Below are positions 28,913 to 40,262 of a DNA stretch of 64,000 nt, piece after piece. Numbering within the stretch: position 1 is the stretch's first letter; every line of letters begins with the position of its first letter. The position numbers were made by a program, and so were the translations under genes. Source of the DNA: Nematopogon swammerdamellus (taxonomy: Eukaryota; Arthropoda; Insecta; Lepidoptera; Adelidae); contig OX336341.1 in assembly GCA_946902875.1 (NCBI GenBank), positions 434,001-498,000 of the forward strand, written 5' to 3'. Under the pieces are notes generated by a model. The model was not told the origin of the DNA and did not search any database. It was given only the letters and a program-made list of their open reading frames with translations.

Positions 28913-29569
28913 GAGTTTATTCTGTGCGATTTCGGAGATAACCTCCTACATCCAAACTTACAAACTTTACCTCTTTATAATATTATTGTAGATTATTTGT
29001 CCATCGGCATACCTACTGATTCCATTAAAAATGTTTTTTTCTTTGAAGTAAGAAAATAACTTTTTCTTATTTCAAGTTGCGTAAAAAACCCAACGTAATA
29101 AATATCAAGCTCCCAGCTATGTAATCTATTTCATAAAATTAAAATTAAATACCAGCGACCTTACTGGGAAATCTCTTTATACCTCTAAGAGCGGTTTATC
29201 TGAAATTTCGTGACAGTTATTTAAGACGAGCGATAAGTCATCATTTGAGAGAAATTACTTTAAATGTTATCAGACAACGCAGACAAATTGTATATCTTGT
29301 CTTCATATTATGTAATATCTAGCTATCTATATTCTATTTGTACTTGCGAATATTTCATACTGATTATTTTATTTTCCGTTGTTATGGTCACGCTTTACTA
29401 TAATTAATTTGGAATTCTAAATAATCTCGCCTAGTAACCCAAAATAACACTGAGGCTGTCAAGAGTTGTCTCGCTCTATACTTGCCCAAAGTTACGAGTA
29501 CATAAATATTATACGTAACAGACGATCATTTAGACCGTATTTAGATCCGGTGTGAACAAAAACGTTGAA
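28913..29569. other. Unassigned A+T-rich stretch
   Basis: No element or coding signal recognised. Confidence 0.4.
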
Positions 29570-29965
29570 AAAAAACACGTTTCCTGTTTGTGGACCTCCA
29601 TTTTGTTTTTTTTATTATTATTATTTGTTAGGATAACCGCCTTAATAAGACATTTTTGTGAACATTCCAACGGGCTTCCTATTACGGTACCAAAGATACA
29701 GCCCTTTAAAAGTAGGACAGACGGACGGACGGACGGACAGGCGGCGTATAGAATAGTACGAAACCCTAAAAATTACATTGAAGTAGTTAATTTAGTGCTT
29801 ACGGCACGAACACTATTGAAGTTAGTATCCAAACGGTTATAGAGAAAAACGCATTTTTCTGAGCGTAGTGTCTCATGCGGAGTGCGAGTGCGACACAGGG
29901 AAGCACGGGCAGCAGTGATGGAAATAGCTACGGAACCCTCGGATACGGAAATCTTAACCGACTTT
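29570..29965 (-). repeat. Dispersed 'agcctac' repeat pieces
   Basis: Contains 'aaaaacacgtttcctgtttg', 'cattccaacgggcttcctat', 'aaagatacagccctttaaaa' and GGAC repeats at about 29720-29742; a second short piece with 'ctacggaaccctcgga' lies near 29930. Degraded and rearranged. Confidence 0.65.
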
Positions 29966-30109
29966 TTTATCTCTTGTCTTTATTGACCTTCATTCTAGTT
30001 TCTTTATTCACGTTTTTAGACTTTTATATTAATTTTACATACATTTTACAAAAAGTAATAAAAATACACAAAATTAATACAAAACCAAAAAAAAAACAAA
30101 AACGGTAAT

Positions 30110-30520
30110 TTCCGCCGGCGCGGCGGCGGTAGGCAAGCCTCCAAGCACGCCAGCGGGTGCAGGCCGTGGCTACGGAGTTCTCCGAGACGACTACTAGTAA
30201 TTATTGTCGGTTTCATGATAAGTTCATAATATGGCTCGAATATTGCAGTAGTAACCAACTGGCTAAGCACACAGTGTCTAACAAGAACAATGAGGCCGGA
30301 GTCACAGAAGCCGGCAGCCGGCATCCGGGCGGGCGGTGCCGCCGAGCCGCGAGGAGGAAGAGTGATCGATTCGTAGCAGTTTCGACGGCTGTCTCCGCTG
30401 GGGCATCTTCAATCTTCCTGCGACCAATATTTCCTTTGGAGCTGGCTCCTGCCCGCATACACGCTCCAGGATGTTATCTGTTACTTAATTTTATTAACTA
30501 TGGCCAAATAATAATATAAG
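30110..30520. other. G+C-rich stretch with overlapping open frames
   Basis: Open frames on both strands (30157-30519 +, 30213-30458 -) through a G+C-rich region. The plus frame reads 'EAGSRHPGGRCRRAARRKSD'. No domain or homology recognised; coding status is undecided. Confidence 0.3.
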
Positions 30521-30785
30521 TATTAAGCATCTCCGGTTTCATTAATTCAAATTTACTTCTATTTAAAAAGTAACAACAAATTTAACAAATATTCTAAACG
30601 ACCTAAAGTAAACTCCTCAAGTTCTACCGAGGCTGTCCCCTACGACTTGAATTATAATCACAAATATTACTTTTAATTTTAATTTTAGGTTTTTAGCGTC
30701 GAATTGAGAGCCTCCTCGTTTATGTAATACGGGTAAAAATTGCGATTTTCTCTGCATAGGATAATTTGACCTAAAATGTTTTATA

Positions 30786-31061
30786 TACACGGTGTTGCAA
30801 CCTCAACCGTAAAACCCGAAAGGGGGTGATTCTGTACGTGAAATAGAACAACTTTTGTTCTATGACTTTTTTATTTGAAGAAAAAAAATTTTTTTTTCTT
30901 CATACATTTTGAGAATAGTTATTTGAAATTTGTATGGAAAAAATATGTTTTGTTTTGTTTCAAAAATATTTTTTTCTTCACAGAAGTTGTTTAGTCTCAC
31001 GTATAGAATGATCCCCTTATGTCAGTTAGAAATATTACGGGGGCAACTGCAACACCGTGTA
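30786..31061. mobile_element. MITE with Tc1/mariner-like ends
   Basis: 276 bp. Terminal inverted repeats are TACACGGTGTTGCA at 30786-30799 and the complement at 31048-31061. TA flanks both sides (30784-30785, 31062-31063). The interior is A/T-rich with its own T- and A-runs and no coding capacity. Confidence 0.8.
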
Positions 31062-32110
31062 TAATGTAGGTTGTCACCTTAACACATTAATAAAATACAT
31101 ACACAGCTAATTTATTGAGGTCAACGTTTGGAAGGAAATATTAATCACTGTAGACATTTTATAAAGTGTATTTAGTTGAAAGATTTTTTTTACATTTGAA
31201 AATAGTTGGAAGAAAATTTATAAATTTTAAAATATTAATTTCCAAACAGATCTAAATGTGATTTTACGACTTTGATATATGATATGCCTCTTTTTGCATT
31301 TTTTTTTATGTTCCGTCTCGAAATTTTGTTGGGAAACCTTGGATTCGGATTCAGCACCCCAAAAAACATATAGAATCGAAGAAATCAAAACGACCCCAAA
31401 ACTTGTCAGGTAAAAAGCACAATATGACTGAACTAATATTTACTCAATGTATCTGCACAATAATTAGGAGTTTTTTTTTATTTATTTTCAGGGCTTTTAA
31501 CAACTTTTATCAGCCCCATAGTACTCATCTTCCTATCACTTAGGGCCCAGAGTATCTAAGGGATAGAGAACGGCCCGTGACCACATTCCACGACACTGCA
31601 ACTTGTCGGTTGACAAACTAGCTGGGTCGTGTATCTGTTCATGTGGAGGCATTATGTCGGGCCGAGCAAGTTTGATAGATAAGCAAATTTCCAGACAAGT
31701 TGCCGGCAAAAACAGGCGGCCGCCGCCGCCGCCGCCGCCGCGTGCCGCAATTCCTCACCATCTCCCCGAGGAGTATTAACCTTTGGATTTTTCACGATTT
31801 TTTGTCGAACCTCCACTAATTAGGGAGTGAAATGTTACGCCCTCCGTCTGTCCCGAGGCGATAACAAAAGAAGAATGAGAGGGAATTAAACAGAAAGATC
31901 CGTTAGGACCGCACACTGCGCGCCCTCGCTATAGAGAATGGACTAATGTGGCTTTTTCGTTTTCAATGGAGACGAAATCGCCGTTAGATAACAAGTAATG
32001 AGCTAAAGAACTTTTTAAATGAAGTTAAATTAGCTATGCTGAGTTCAATGACTCCCACTTCGGTTGATGTTTGGCTAAAAAGTCACATCCTATTTCTCGA
32101 TCGATTCAGT
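31062..32110. other. Unassigned, with a GCC run
   Basis: A (GCC)n run lies at about 31719-31742 within a mixed-composition segment (31540-31990) that looks non-repetitive. No gene was recognised. It is a candidate place to look for conserved non-coding sequence. Confidence 0.4.
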
Positions 32111-32244
32111 AATCCTGAAAATAGGTTTTTAAATTACCGTGGTTGTTAACCATTGTTTTTAAACAAAACAGCTTCACTCACGGCCACATATCTCGTGAAG
32201 AACCGCGAGTAAAGCTGTTTTGTTTAAAAACAATCCTGAAAATA
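32111..32244. mobile_element. Small hairpin element with 13-bp direct repeats
   Basis: Direct repeats AATCCTGAAAATA at 32111-32123 and 32232-32244 flank about 108 bp. Inside is a perfect 23-bp hairpin: arms 32152-32174 and 32212-32234 ('attgtttttaaacaaaacag' then 'ctt' and its complement). The right arm overlaps the right direct repeat by three bases. It is probably a tiny non-autonomous insertion. Confidence 0.65.
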
Positions 32245-33116
32245 CTCTGGCATAGTACCCCGATTTGGCAGAAGCTCACTCACTAAGCTCATATCGCAAA
32301 TCTGCGCTTTGAGCGAATACGTTCATATCAAAATATTTGTTCTTGAGAAAATTATTATATTTCTTCAGATGTAAATTGAATCGACAGAGCAGATATGAAA
32401 TTCCAATCAATTACCGATTCTTCTTCTGAAATATTGGAGCACTCGAAAAAGACGACATGAAATCAATCAAACGCACATTTTTTATTAATTTTCCAGCTAA
32501 TTGTCCAGTCGACTCGGTGCGAACAAAGCTCCCGCCCTGCCACCCCCCCCCCCCCCCCTTCCCCTACCCACCCCGCCCAATCTCATTCCTGAAAGACGAT
32601 AATAAGAATCCGGTCAAGCATGAACGCCTGTACTTCACGCGCCGAGGGTTCCGTACTGCAAGTAATTCGTTCTTTTGAAAGCTATTGAGCATTCCTAGAA
32701 CAGCTTTATTCACTAAATATTTACTCTTATTTCATTCCTTGAGTCTCAGAGGTTCTGCTGATCATATGAACGGAGGCAGATTAATTAATAAAAAAAAACA
32801 TTAAAGCGAAAGCGGATTAAAGCAGATTTGCCTGTTAGATATATTTGCTTCGACATTTAAGAAATTTTAATTTTTAATTAACATTTAATTTAACTGTAAG
32901 ACCCCCCAAATCAAATAAAAATGTATTAATAACTAATATTAAATTTTACGAATCAACAGTAGATTTGTGATATGAAATAAGTCGAAGTTTCGTCCGCTGC
33001 GTCACGGCCTTCATCAGGAACAGGAATATTGTGTGTTGAGCGTAGCGGGTGAAACTTCCACTTATGTAAGAAATATGAGTCTAAATAATAACAGTATACC
33101 TACATTTAAAAACATT
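32245..33116. other. Unassigned, with C-run
   Basis: A run of 16 C lies at 32543-32558. 'ttcgtccgctgcgtcacggc' near 32990 is not explained. No gene was recognised. Confidence 0.4.
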
Positions 33117-33547
33117 AAATAAGTTCAAAAACTAAAACCCGACTACTGAAAAATCACGCTCTAAAAAGTATGAAACAAGAAAATATTCTCATCTGAAATG
33201 GTTATGTACAAACTATTCAATATTTTATCGTCTATTATATAAACAACTTACACGTAATATATTTTAATGTATTTAATAAATATTCATAGTGTTGTTCAGA
33301 GGATAGCCATGGTCGTATGCCACTTTGTCCTATAGGGTAGGTGGCATACGACCACGGCTATCCTCTGAACAACACTATGAATATTTATTAAATACATTAA
33401 AATATATTACGTGTAAGTTGTTTATATAATAGACGATAAAATATTGAATAGTTTGTACATAACAATTTCAGATGAGAATATTTTCTTGTTTCATACTTTT
33501 TAGAGCGTGATTTTTCAGTAGTCGGGTTTTAGTTTTTGAACTTATTT
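33117..33547. repeat. 431-bp near-perfect palindrome (foldback element)
   Basis: Arms 33117-33323 and 33341-33547, about 207 bp each, differ at only a few bases and are separated by a 17-bp spacer. The outer ends read 'aaataagttcaaaaactaaa' and its complement. There is no coding content. High arm identity implies recent origin or conversion between arms. Confidence 0.9.
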
Positions 33548-33654
33548 TTTATTTAAATTATTTTGGGGTTATGACTTCGTGATAAAGTACTTGCAGAGTC
33601 GTTTTACATGTTTTGTTTGTTTAGGTTTTATTGTTTTATATAATTTTAACATGT

Positions 33655-34915
33655 GTACCATAGCCCATAAGGGCGAGCTGGGTTCAGGTCAACGATAAAC
33701 CGTCTCGAAGAAAGTAAGTAACTGATGGCGAGGCCGAAGGCCGAGCTGCGTTCAGGAAGACTATAAAACTTCTTAAAGTAAAAAAATAACTAAGGGCGAG
33801 GCCGAAGGCCGAGCTGCATTCAGGAAGAGGATAAACCATCTATAAGAAAGTAAGTAACAAAGGGCGAGGCCGAAGGCCGAGCTGCGTTCGGGAAGACTAA
33901 ATCTTCTCGAAGAAAGTAAGTAACAAAGGGCGAGGCCGATGGCCGAGCTGCGTTCAGGAAGACGATAAACTTTCTCGAAGACAGTAAGTAACTATGGGCG
34001 AGGCCGAAGGCCGAGCTCCGTTCAGGAAGAGGATAAACCATCTTTAAGAAAGTAAGTAACAAAGGGCGAGGCCGAAGGCCAAGCTGCGTTCAGGAAGACG
34101 ATAAACTTTCTCGAAGACAGTAAGTAACTATGCAGGCAGAAGGCCGAGATGCGTTCAGGAAGAGGATAAACCTTTTCGAAATAAGTAGCAAAGAAGTTAC
34201 TTTCTTCGAGAAGATTTATGGTCTTCCTGAACGCAGCTCGGCTTTCGTACTCGCCCTCTGTTACTTACTTTCTTCGAAAAGGTTATCCTCTTCCTGAACG
34301 CAGCTCGGCCTTGAGCCTCGCTCTTTGTTACTTACTTTCTTAAAGATGGTTTATCCTCTTCCTGAACGCAGCTCGGCCTTCGGTCTAGCCCTTTGTTACT
34401 TACTTTCTTAAAGATGGTTTATCCTCTTCCTGAACGCAGCTCGGCCTTCGGCCTCGCCCCTTTGTTACCTACTCTCTTCGAGAAGGTTTAGTCTTCCCGA
34501 ACGCAGCTCGGCCTTCGGCCTCGCCCTTTGTTACTTACTTTCTTGAAGATGGTTTATCCTCTTCCTGAACGCAACTCGGCCTTCGGCCTCGCGCATAGTT
34601 ACTTACTGTCTTCAAGAAAGTTTATCGTCTTCCTGAACGCAGCTCAGCCTTCGGCCTCGCTCTTTGTTACTTATTTTCTTCGAGAAGGTTTAGTCTTCCC
34701 GAACGCAGCTCGGCCTTCGGCCTCGCCCTTTGTTACTTACTTTATTAAAGATGGTTTATCCTCTTCCTGAACGCAGCTCGGCCTTCGGCCTCGCCCATAG
34801 TTACTTACCGTTTTCGAGAAGGTTTATAGTCTTCCTGAACGCACCTCGGCCTTCGGCCTCGTCCTCAGTTACTTACTTTCTTCGAGTAGGTTTATCGTCT
34901 TCCTGAACGCAACTC
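33655..34915. repeat. 68-bp tandem array that reverses orientation
   Basis: About 8 direct units (GAGGCCGAAGGCCGAGCTGC, then 'gttcaggaag' and 'agaaagtaagtaac'; starts near 33730, 33798, 33866, 33932, 34000, 34068) run to about 34195. About 10 units in the opposite orientation follow to 34915. Each unit contains the hairpin GGCCGAAGGCC. The two 80-codon open frames at 33820-34062 (-) and 34528-34770 (+) are the same sequence because of this symmetry; they are not genes. Confidence 0.9.
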
Positions 34916-34934
34916 ATTCACAAACTTTCGCGTT

Positions 34935-35370
34935 TATAATATTAGTAGGATGTATTTTGGGTAGGTTTGGAGTGAGGCCTGATTTTATTTAGAAATTATT
35001 CCCAATTATCGGGTGCATGCAAGCAAATCCGAAAGTAACAGCTAACAATATATATATTTTTGAAATGTGCTAATTAAGCCCTTTCATTTGATACCCAACA
35101 CGGCATCATTAAAAAAAAATTTTTTTTAGATCATGACTTTTTGTCATTTAGAGTGCGCCATAGTCAATTTCATGTGACGTGATATAGCCTATAACCAGCG
35201 GACGGTCAAGACGCTTTCAACGATACCTCATTTGTCAAATTATGATAAGTAGTTTAGAAGTTATGAGGGAACAGATGAACATACATACATACATACATAC
35301 ATACATACATACATACCGGTCAAACACATAACCCTCCTTTTTGCTTCGCCGTAGTCGGGTAAAAAAAGAA
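34935..35370 (+). repeat. Dispersed lepidopteran repeat with (CATA)n
   Basis: Contains 'ttcatttgatacccaacacg', (CATA)n at 35281-35317, 'ggtcaaacacataaccctcc' and 'gcttcgccgtagtcgggtaa'. I know this ending as a frequent lepidopteran repeat. It directly abuts the inverted array on one side and a SINE on the other. Confidence 0.75.
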
Positions 35371-35389
35371 AGGACTTCTAAGTAAGTTT

Positions 35390-35770
35390 GTCAGCCTCGG
35401 TAGCTCAGTGGTCCGGTCGGTCAACTGTTATTAAGCAACCCTGGGCGCGGTCAGTCCTAGGATGGGTGACCGCTCGACCGTTGGAGGCTGACCGTGGTTC
35501 GGATTCCACGTTAAACTGTAGGTCCCTTCCTTTCTTACCTTACTAGGTGGTAGGGTTTATCCCCGCCGGGTTGGTACCACCACATTGAACGAAACGTCGG
35601 TCGAAACAACTATGTAAATAGTTCGTGTTTTCCGTCCAATTCAGTGTAGCCGACATGAAATGAAGGGAAGCACTGACATGGCACCTAGTTCATCCGGTGT
35701 TACGGGCTGACATCACTTATGTTTTAGGATGTTGTAGCCAACGGTGTCAATTTTCACAAAAAAAAAAGTA
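35390..35770 (+). mobile_element. SINE family A, third headed copy
   Basis: Head 'cctcggtagctcagtggtcc', 5S-like 'ttattaagcaaccctgggcg' and 'ctaggatgggtgaccgctcg', shared middle, then tail to 'cggtgtcaattttcacaaaa'. The A-box spacing is shorter than in the other two copies (a deletion of about 15 bp before the 5S-like block). Confidence 0.85.
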
Positions 35771-35839
35771 GGATCTATCAGTTACACCAGTGATTTTGGG
35801 TGAAGATGCCTTAGATACATCCTCAGATTTAAAAAAAAA

Positions 35840-36240
35840 AACCGGCCAAGTGCGAGTCGAACTCGCGCACCGAAGGTTCCGTATCGCCATGTCATGGCAA
35901 GCGCCACTCACGCCATCTAGATGGCGTGTTATGAAATGCTTCATATTAGTTAAATGTCATGATAAGTTAAAATGCTTCATAATCTATTCGGTAGATGGCG
36001 CGCGCGCATACAATTTTTGGTTTCTTCTATGGGAGCCCCCGTGAATTTTTTACTTTTTCTTATTTTTATTATTTGTTGTTATATCGGCCATATTCTGTGA
36101 AAATCTCAACGGGCTACTTATTACGGTTCAAGAGGTACAGCCCTCGGACGGACGGACAGACAGACGAACGGACGGACAGACAGACAGACGGCGTAGGCTT
36201 AGTAATAGGGTCCCGTACCGGATACGGAACCCTAAAAATC
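35840..36240 (-). repeat. Dispersed 'agcctac' repeat, long copy
   Basis: Begins 'accggccaagtgcgagtcga', has a duplicated 'tagatggcg' segment, then 'gtgaaaatctcaacgggcta', GGAC/AGAC repeats and 'ggcgtaggcttagtaatagg'. It ends 'acggaaccctaaaaatc'. Reverse orientation relative to 20456-20790. Confidence 0.8.
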
Positions 36241-36419
36241 GGACAGACAGCCGTACAGACGGACAGACATTTACGAAGAGAGTACGGAATAAAATTCGTA
36301 TGAAATGACATCTCGAAGGTTTCACGTCTACCGCACGCGGCTGGCTCTATTGTCTATGGAGTGCCTGAAAAAAAAAACTCGTCGCTCTTTTCAGCTGGAA
36401 TAAAATAACGGGCATGGTA

Positions 36420-36500
36420 GGGGATGAGGGTGCGCGCGCGTGTGTATGTGTAAATATATATTTGATAAGAAAATCTGTGTACACGGTGTATTGTTCAATG

Positions 36501-36532
<32 letters not shown>

Positions 36533-36560
36533 GTTGTGTGAGAGGGTGTGTCTGTCTGTG
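36420..36560. repeat. GT microsatellite in low-complexity DNA
   Basis: (GT)n at 36504-36532 flanked by GCGC and GTGT stretches. The short open frames here are artefacts. Confidence 0.85.
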
Positions 36561-36751
36561 GCATCGTATCTCCCAAACGGATGGACCGATTTGGATGCGG
36601 TTTTTTTTATTAGGAGGCTTGTTTAATCGGGATGGTACTTAGCTATGTTTGTAATTAAGTAATAAAGTAATTAAGTAATAAAAGTAATAATTATCTTAAA
36701 AAGTGGACCGATTTGCATGCGGTTTTTTTAAAAAGCTTGAAATAAAAGTTA

Positions 36752-36965
36752 AATTACAAATTTAAAAAACTCCCGACTCTAAAAAAGTCAAAAATAATTT
36801 CCGTTTACTTACTTAAAGGAGTCGGGGGACCGCTAAGTAAATAAAATATAAAAACTCAGAGCTGCGCTTGTATTTACTTGCGGTTCAACGACTCCTTTAA
36901 GTAAGTAAACGGAAACTATTTTTGACTTTTTTAGAGTCGGGGGTTTTTTAAATTTGTAATTTAAT
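36752..36965. repeat. Foldback element of ~214 bp
   Basis: Left arm 'ttaaattacaaatttaaaaa' ... 'acttaaaggagtcg' is complementary to the right arm 'cgactcctttaagtaagtaa' ... 'aaatttgtaatttaa'. The arms are about 78 bp and the loop about 60 bp. A truncated relative lies at 7491-7600. Confidence 0.85.
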
Positions 36966-37140
36966 GACTGAGATGTTTGGCCGCCTTCTATACCTGTGAC
37001 GTCAGCACATGCACCGCGTTCGTGTCGGGTTTTGTTGCCATATTATTAGCTATACTGATTTGACCTGAAAACACGGACTAGTGGAGAAATAATTAACTGA
37101 AAGAAACTATATTTTTAATTAGAAAAATGCAAATCCAAAA

Positions 37141-37225
37141 TAATTGGAAAAATACATCTCGACCAGGTTTGAACCTGGGTCTCTGGCTTGAGCCGCCTAC
37201 GCGATAACACCACCGGGCCGTGTGT
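37141..37225 (-). mobile_element. tRNA-like SINE head or tRNA relic
   Basis: Minus strand: 'ggcccggtggtgttatcgcg' (A-box-like) and 'agacccaggttcaaacctgg' (T-arm with B box). There is no 7-bp acceptor pairing partner, so this is not a functional tRNA. It is probably a tRNA-derived SINE head; its body was not recognised. Confidence 0.55.
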
Positions 37226-37381
37226 ATTATCTCCAAATTTTCGATTTAATGCACCTTCATGATGTCGCATAATTTTTGCGAACAGTCAACATACACGGTT
37301 CCACATTGAAACTTATGCTGTCCTCACCAAAGTGGTATTTGGCATCGGACACTAGAAGTTGACTTGAGGTTTTTAATAATA

Positions 37382-37645
37382 TTTTATGTTTATATGTTAG
37401 TACTAATTTTTTCTAATTAAAAATTTATTTATTTAAGCATTATTTTTGTTATGACGTAAACAGATGTTGCCTTTTATTATAGTAGATATACATACATAGG
37501 TCAAGAATGTTCTAATACAAGATTAAACACAATCATACAATATAACAATAAAATTAAACTAAATTTAGAAATATGAAAAACTAAACTATAATATATATAT
37601 ATATAGCGAGTACGTGCTTAGTACTAACATATAAACATAAAAAAC
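37382..37645. repeat. Inverted repeat, 24-bp arms
   Basis: 'ttttatgtttatatgttagt' plus 'acta' near 37384-37407 is complementary to 'tagtactaacatataaacat' plus 'aaaa' near 37618-37642. The interior is A/T-rich with (TA)n. Possibly a small MITE; no target duplication was found. Confidence 0.6.
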
Positions 37646-37739
37646 TGATAGAAACATTGCCGTACAAAAATATATAGAAACGCAAAACAAACGTGAGTAA
37701 TTCTGGTAGCGGTCAGGTAATAAAAACAAAATACGGTAG

Positions 37740-38760
37740 GTACTCTGCCCATCCTAGTCAAACTAAATACAGTAGTTAGGCGGGGCGGGGCGGGGCGGGT
37801 TGCGGTGCGGCTAGATGACGTGAGGTCGCGCTCTCCTAACCCGATTCCGAGAGCGTATTAAAATTTCAAAGCGAGGTAAATTCATTCATCTCAACTTGCC
37901 TCGCTGTCCGGCAAATCCTGCCATTTACATACGCCACGCCGGACTTGAAACGACGCAAACGACCGCCAGCTACACTTGCGACCTTCGTTCTAAAGTGTAC
38001 AACAATTTAAGGTTGAAATTGCTGTGTACACTTTCAGTAGTTATCTGTTCAATTTGGCCTCGCGAAGACCATTGTTAGGCGCATGTAGCTGGCGTGTTTG
38101 TTAACATGCCACACGGCTGTCCGTGGGGGTGGGGGCGGTGAGGGGGGCGGCGGGTGGCGGGTGACACCGCCGCGGTTACGTAAATACGCGGGGCTCAAAT
38201 TTACGCCCCGAATGTGCTCAGAATGTTAAATCCAACTAATTGTGCGGTGCGGCGGCGTCAGGTGGTGAGTGCGCTTGAGGAATGTGATCGCAGATTTGCC
38301 CCGAGATTGTATAATATGCTCCGAGCTATGCTAGCCACTTGTAGGAAAATGTCGGACCAAACCATCGAGATATATTACTAGTGGATGCGCTACGGAGAAT
38401 GTTTCAAAGAAATCTAGTCGAATAACTGAGTTATGAGAGGGTGAGGAGGTGGCCAGGCGCAGAGAGTCGAGCGGTAGAGGGGGCGATGGCCTGCTGGTGC
38501 GGGAGAGAGCGGGAGAGGAGAAGGGGAGTTTGAGACGGGTGTTGCGCGCTGCCTGCGCGTTGCCGTTGTCGATGTGTCGGCGGATCGCGATCGACTAACT
38601 CAGTTGCGGCTGGATGGCTTCAATTCGCTGGAAAATAGCGCGCTGACCGCGTACACTGTCTAGTCTCTAGTGAGAAATACATAATACTCGTATTTTTGCT
38701 GGATAAGTAATGATTAGTGTCACTAGATAAATAACGTTCCAAGGCATATTATCAACAAGC
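37740..38760. other. G+C-rich stretch, unassigned
   Basis: GGGGC repeats near 37780-37800 and G-rich sequence at 38120-38160. An 11-bp inverted repeat CGCCAGCTACA/TGTAGCTGGCG lies at about 37964 and 38084. It has the look of CpG-rich regulatory DNA but no exon or start site is visible. Confidence 0.4.
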
Positions 38761-38984
38761 AACTATGGTGCAGGAAACGAGTAACTCAGGTTGAATAATG
38801 AGGTGAAGTTGTGTTGGAGGGTAAGTAGCGGCGGCGGGGCGGCGTGTGCGGCCGCGAAGTGAGCCGGTTGCAAACGATTAGTAGAACAAACTTCTACAGT
38901 CACATCTATATCTTTCAACTCTCCACCGAAGTCGCGTAGGTATATAGGGACAGAGCAAAGTAAATGTGTCAATTGCGTACTACA

Positions 38985-39110
38985 TATTACATACCACACA
39001 CGCTGTATTCCGACAATCAGGGTAGGCAGAGTAATCGGTGTTGTGCTGCAAGAACTTTGGAAAATTGCAAAACAACATCGACCACCACGTTTAGCAAAGT
39101 ACATGAAATG
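38985..39110 (+). repeat. Dispersed repeat pair, copy 1
   Basis: 'attccgacaatcagggtagg', 'cagagtaatcggtgttgtgc' and 'accaccacgtttagcaaagt' recur on the opposite strand at 47780-47890. The translated likeness (…TTTFSKV) simply follows from DNA identity. Confidence 0.75.
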
Positions 39111-39660
39111 TACTGTACATTGCGTACTAATCTAACAAATACCGTCGAAATATCAATATCCAAATTCAAATGTCCTCTGGCATCTCAGATCTGTGGCTTG
39201 CACAAACTTTACCGCGCGGACGTGAGGCAGGACGGGTACGGCTGAGCGGTACACGCTCGGAGTAAGTGGTCGTGTCTGCGCGAGCACAATTAAAATCTAC
39301 GTCAAAAGACCCGCCAAAATCAGATAAACTCAACGCAACATTTTCAAAACGAATTTGCGCTCTCGTGGAAATTAAAATCGTCCCATTCTGAACGTGGATG
39401 TGGGCGGGACGAGGGGGAGGGCTCTGCTTTTGGAGGCATCGTCGGACTGATTTAATGAAAAATATTTTCTTTAGTACCTCCGTGACGTCAGAGAGATAAC
39501 ATAACGTACACTTTGCTCGAATGTAAATAGATAAAATTTACGAATTTTTGAGTTGTTTTCGAGACTTGATGACGGACGCATGTTGGTGCGCGAATTAGGC
39601 ACGCCGCCGCTGCAAATATAAGTGATTTTTTTGTGTTTTTAATCAGATCTTTGTTGCTCT
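39111..39660. other. Unassigned
   Basis: Mixed composition, no recognised element or gene. Confidence 0.4.
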
Positions 39661-39664
39661 TGTA

Positions 39665-40262
39665 TATATGTCACCGGCAATCTGTATAATCCGGTATTCT
39701 ATAGAATACCTAGGCATTCTATAGAATACCGGATAATGGCTTAAAACGCTTAGGCAATGTATGAAATATCATTTATTTCATACTTTTCCTAGGCAATCTA
39801 TAGAATGCCTAATGACCAGCAGGCAAAGTGTTTTTAAATTTGGTTTAACCTGACCTAACCTGAATACGACACTCGAAAGACAAGGCGGCTCCTTTCGTGA
39901 ACACTCGGCTCGAAACGAAACATAACAAAAACGACATGCGCCGCCTCAACATTAGGTTAGGGTTAATTTTTTTTTAAACCACCAAAACTAAATTAACTAA
40001 AGTAATCTAAATTAACGTAAATTTAACACACGTCCGATTCCTGTTTAGGAAATGAGGCGTTTTATTTGTGTCATTTTATACTTTACCTGATCTCCTAATG
40101 GCATTCTATAAAATGCCTAGGCAATCTATAGATTGCCTAGGCATAGTGTGTAATGATTAACAGCAGATAAAATATTTTATACATTGACTAGACGGACCCG
40201 GTATTGTATAGAATGACTAGGTATTCTATACAATGACTGAATTATATACTTTGCCGGTAACA
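39665..40262. mobile_element. Element with GGCATTCTATAGAATGCC-type palindrome arrays
   Basis: Imperfect terminal inverted repeats: 'tatatgtcaccggcaatctg' at left and the complement of 'actttgccggtaacatata' at right. Behind each end are several self-complementary units of about 20 bp (GGTATTCTATAGAATACCTA and variants GGCAATCTATAGATTGCC, GGCATTCTATAAAATGCC), at least nine in total. 39691-39733 is a 43-bp near-perfect palindrome. The interior includes 'acaaaaacgacatgcgccgc' and 'ttttttaaaccaccaaaact', also found at 63380-63460. No ORF. Superfamily not recognised. Confidence 0.75.

Noticed and set aside
33820..34770. Two nearly identical 80-codon open frames in opposite directions
   Set aside because: They arise from the 68-bp array and its inverted half; frame and repeat period coincide only by chance.
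37141..37225. Functional tRNA gene
   Set aside because: A and B box-like sequences are present but the acceptor stem does not pair; treated as SINE head or relic.
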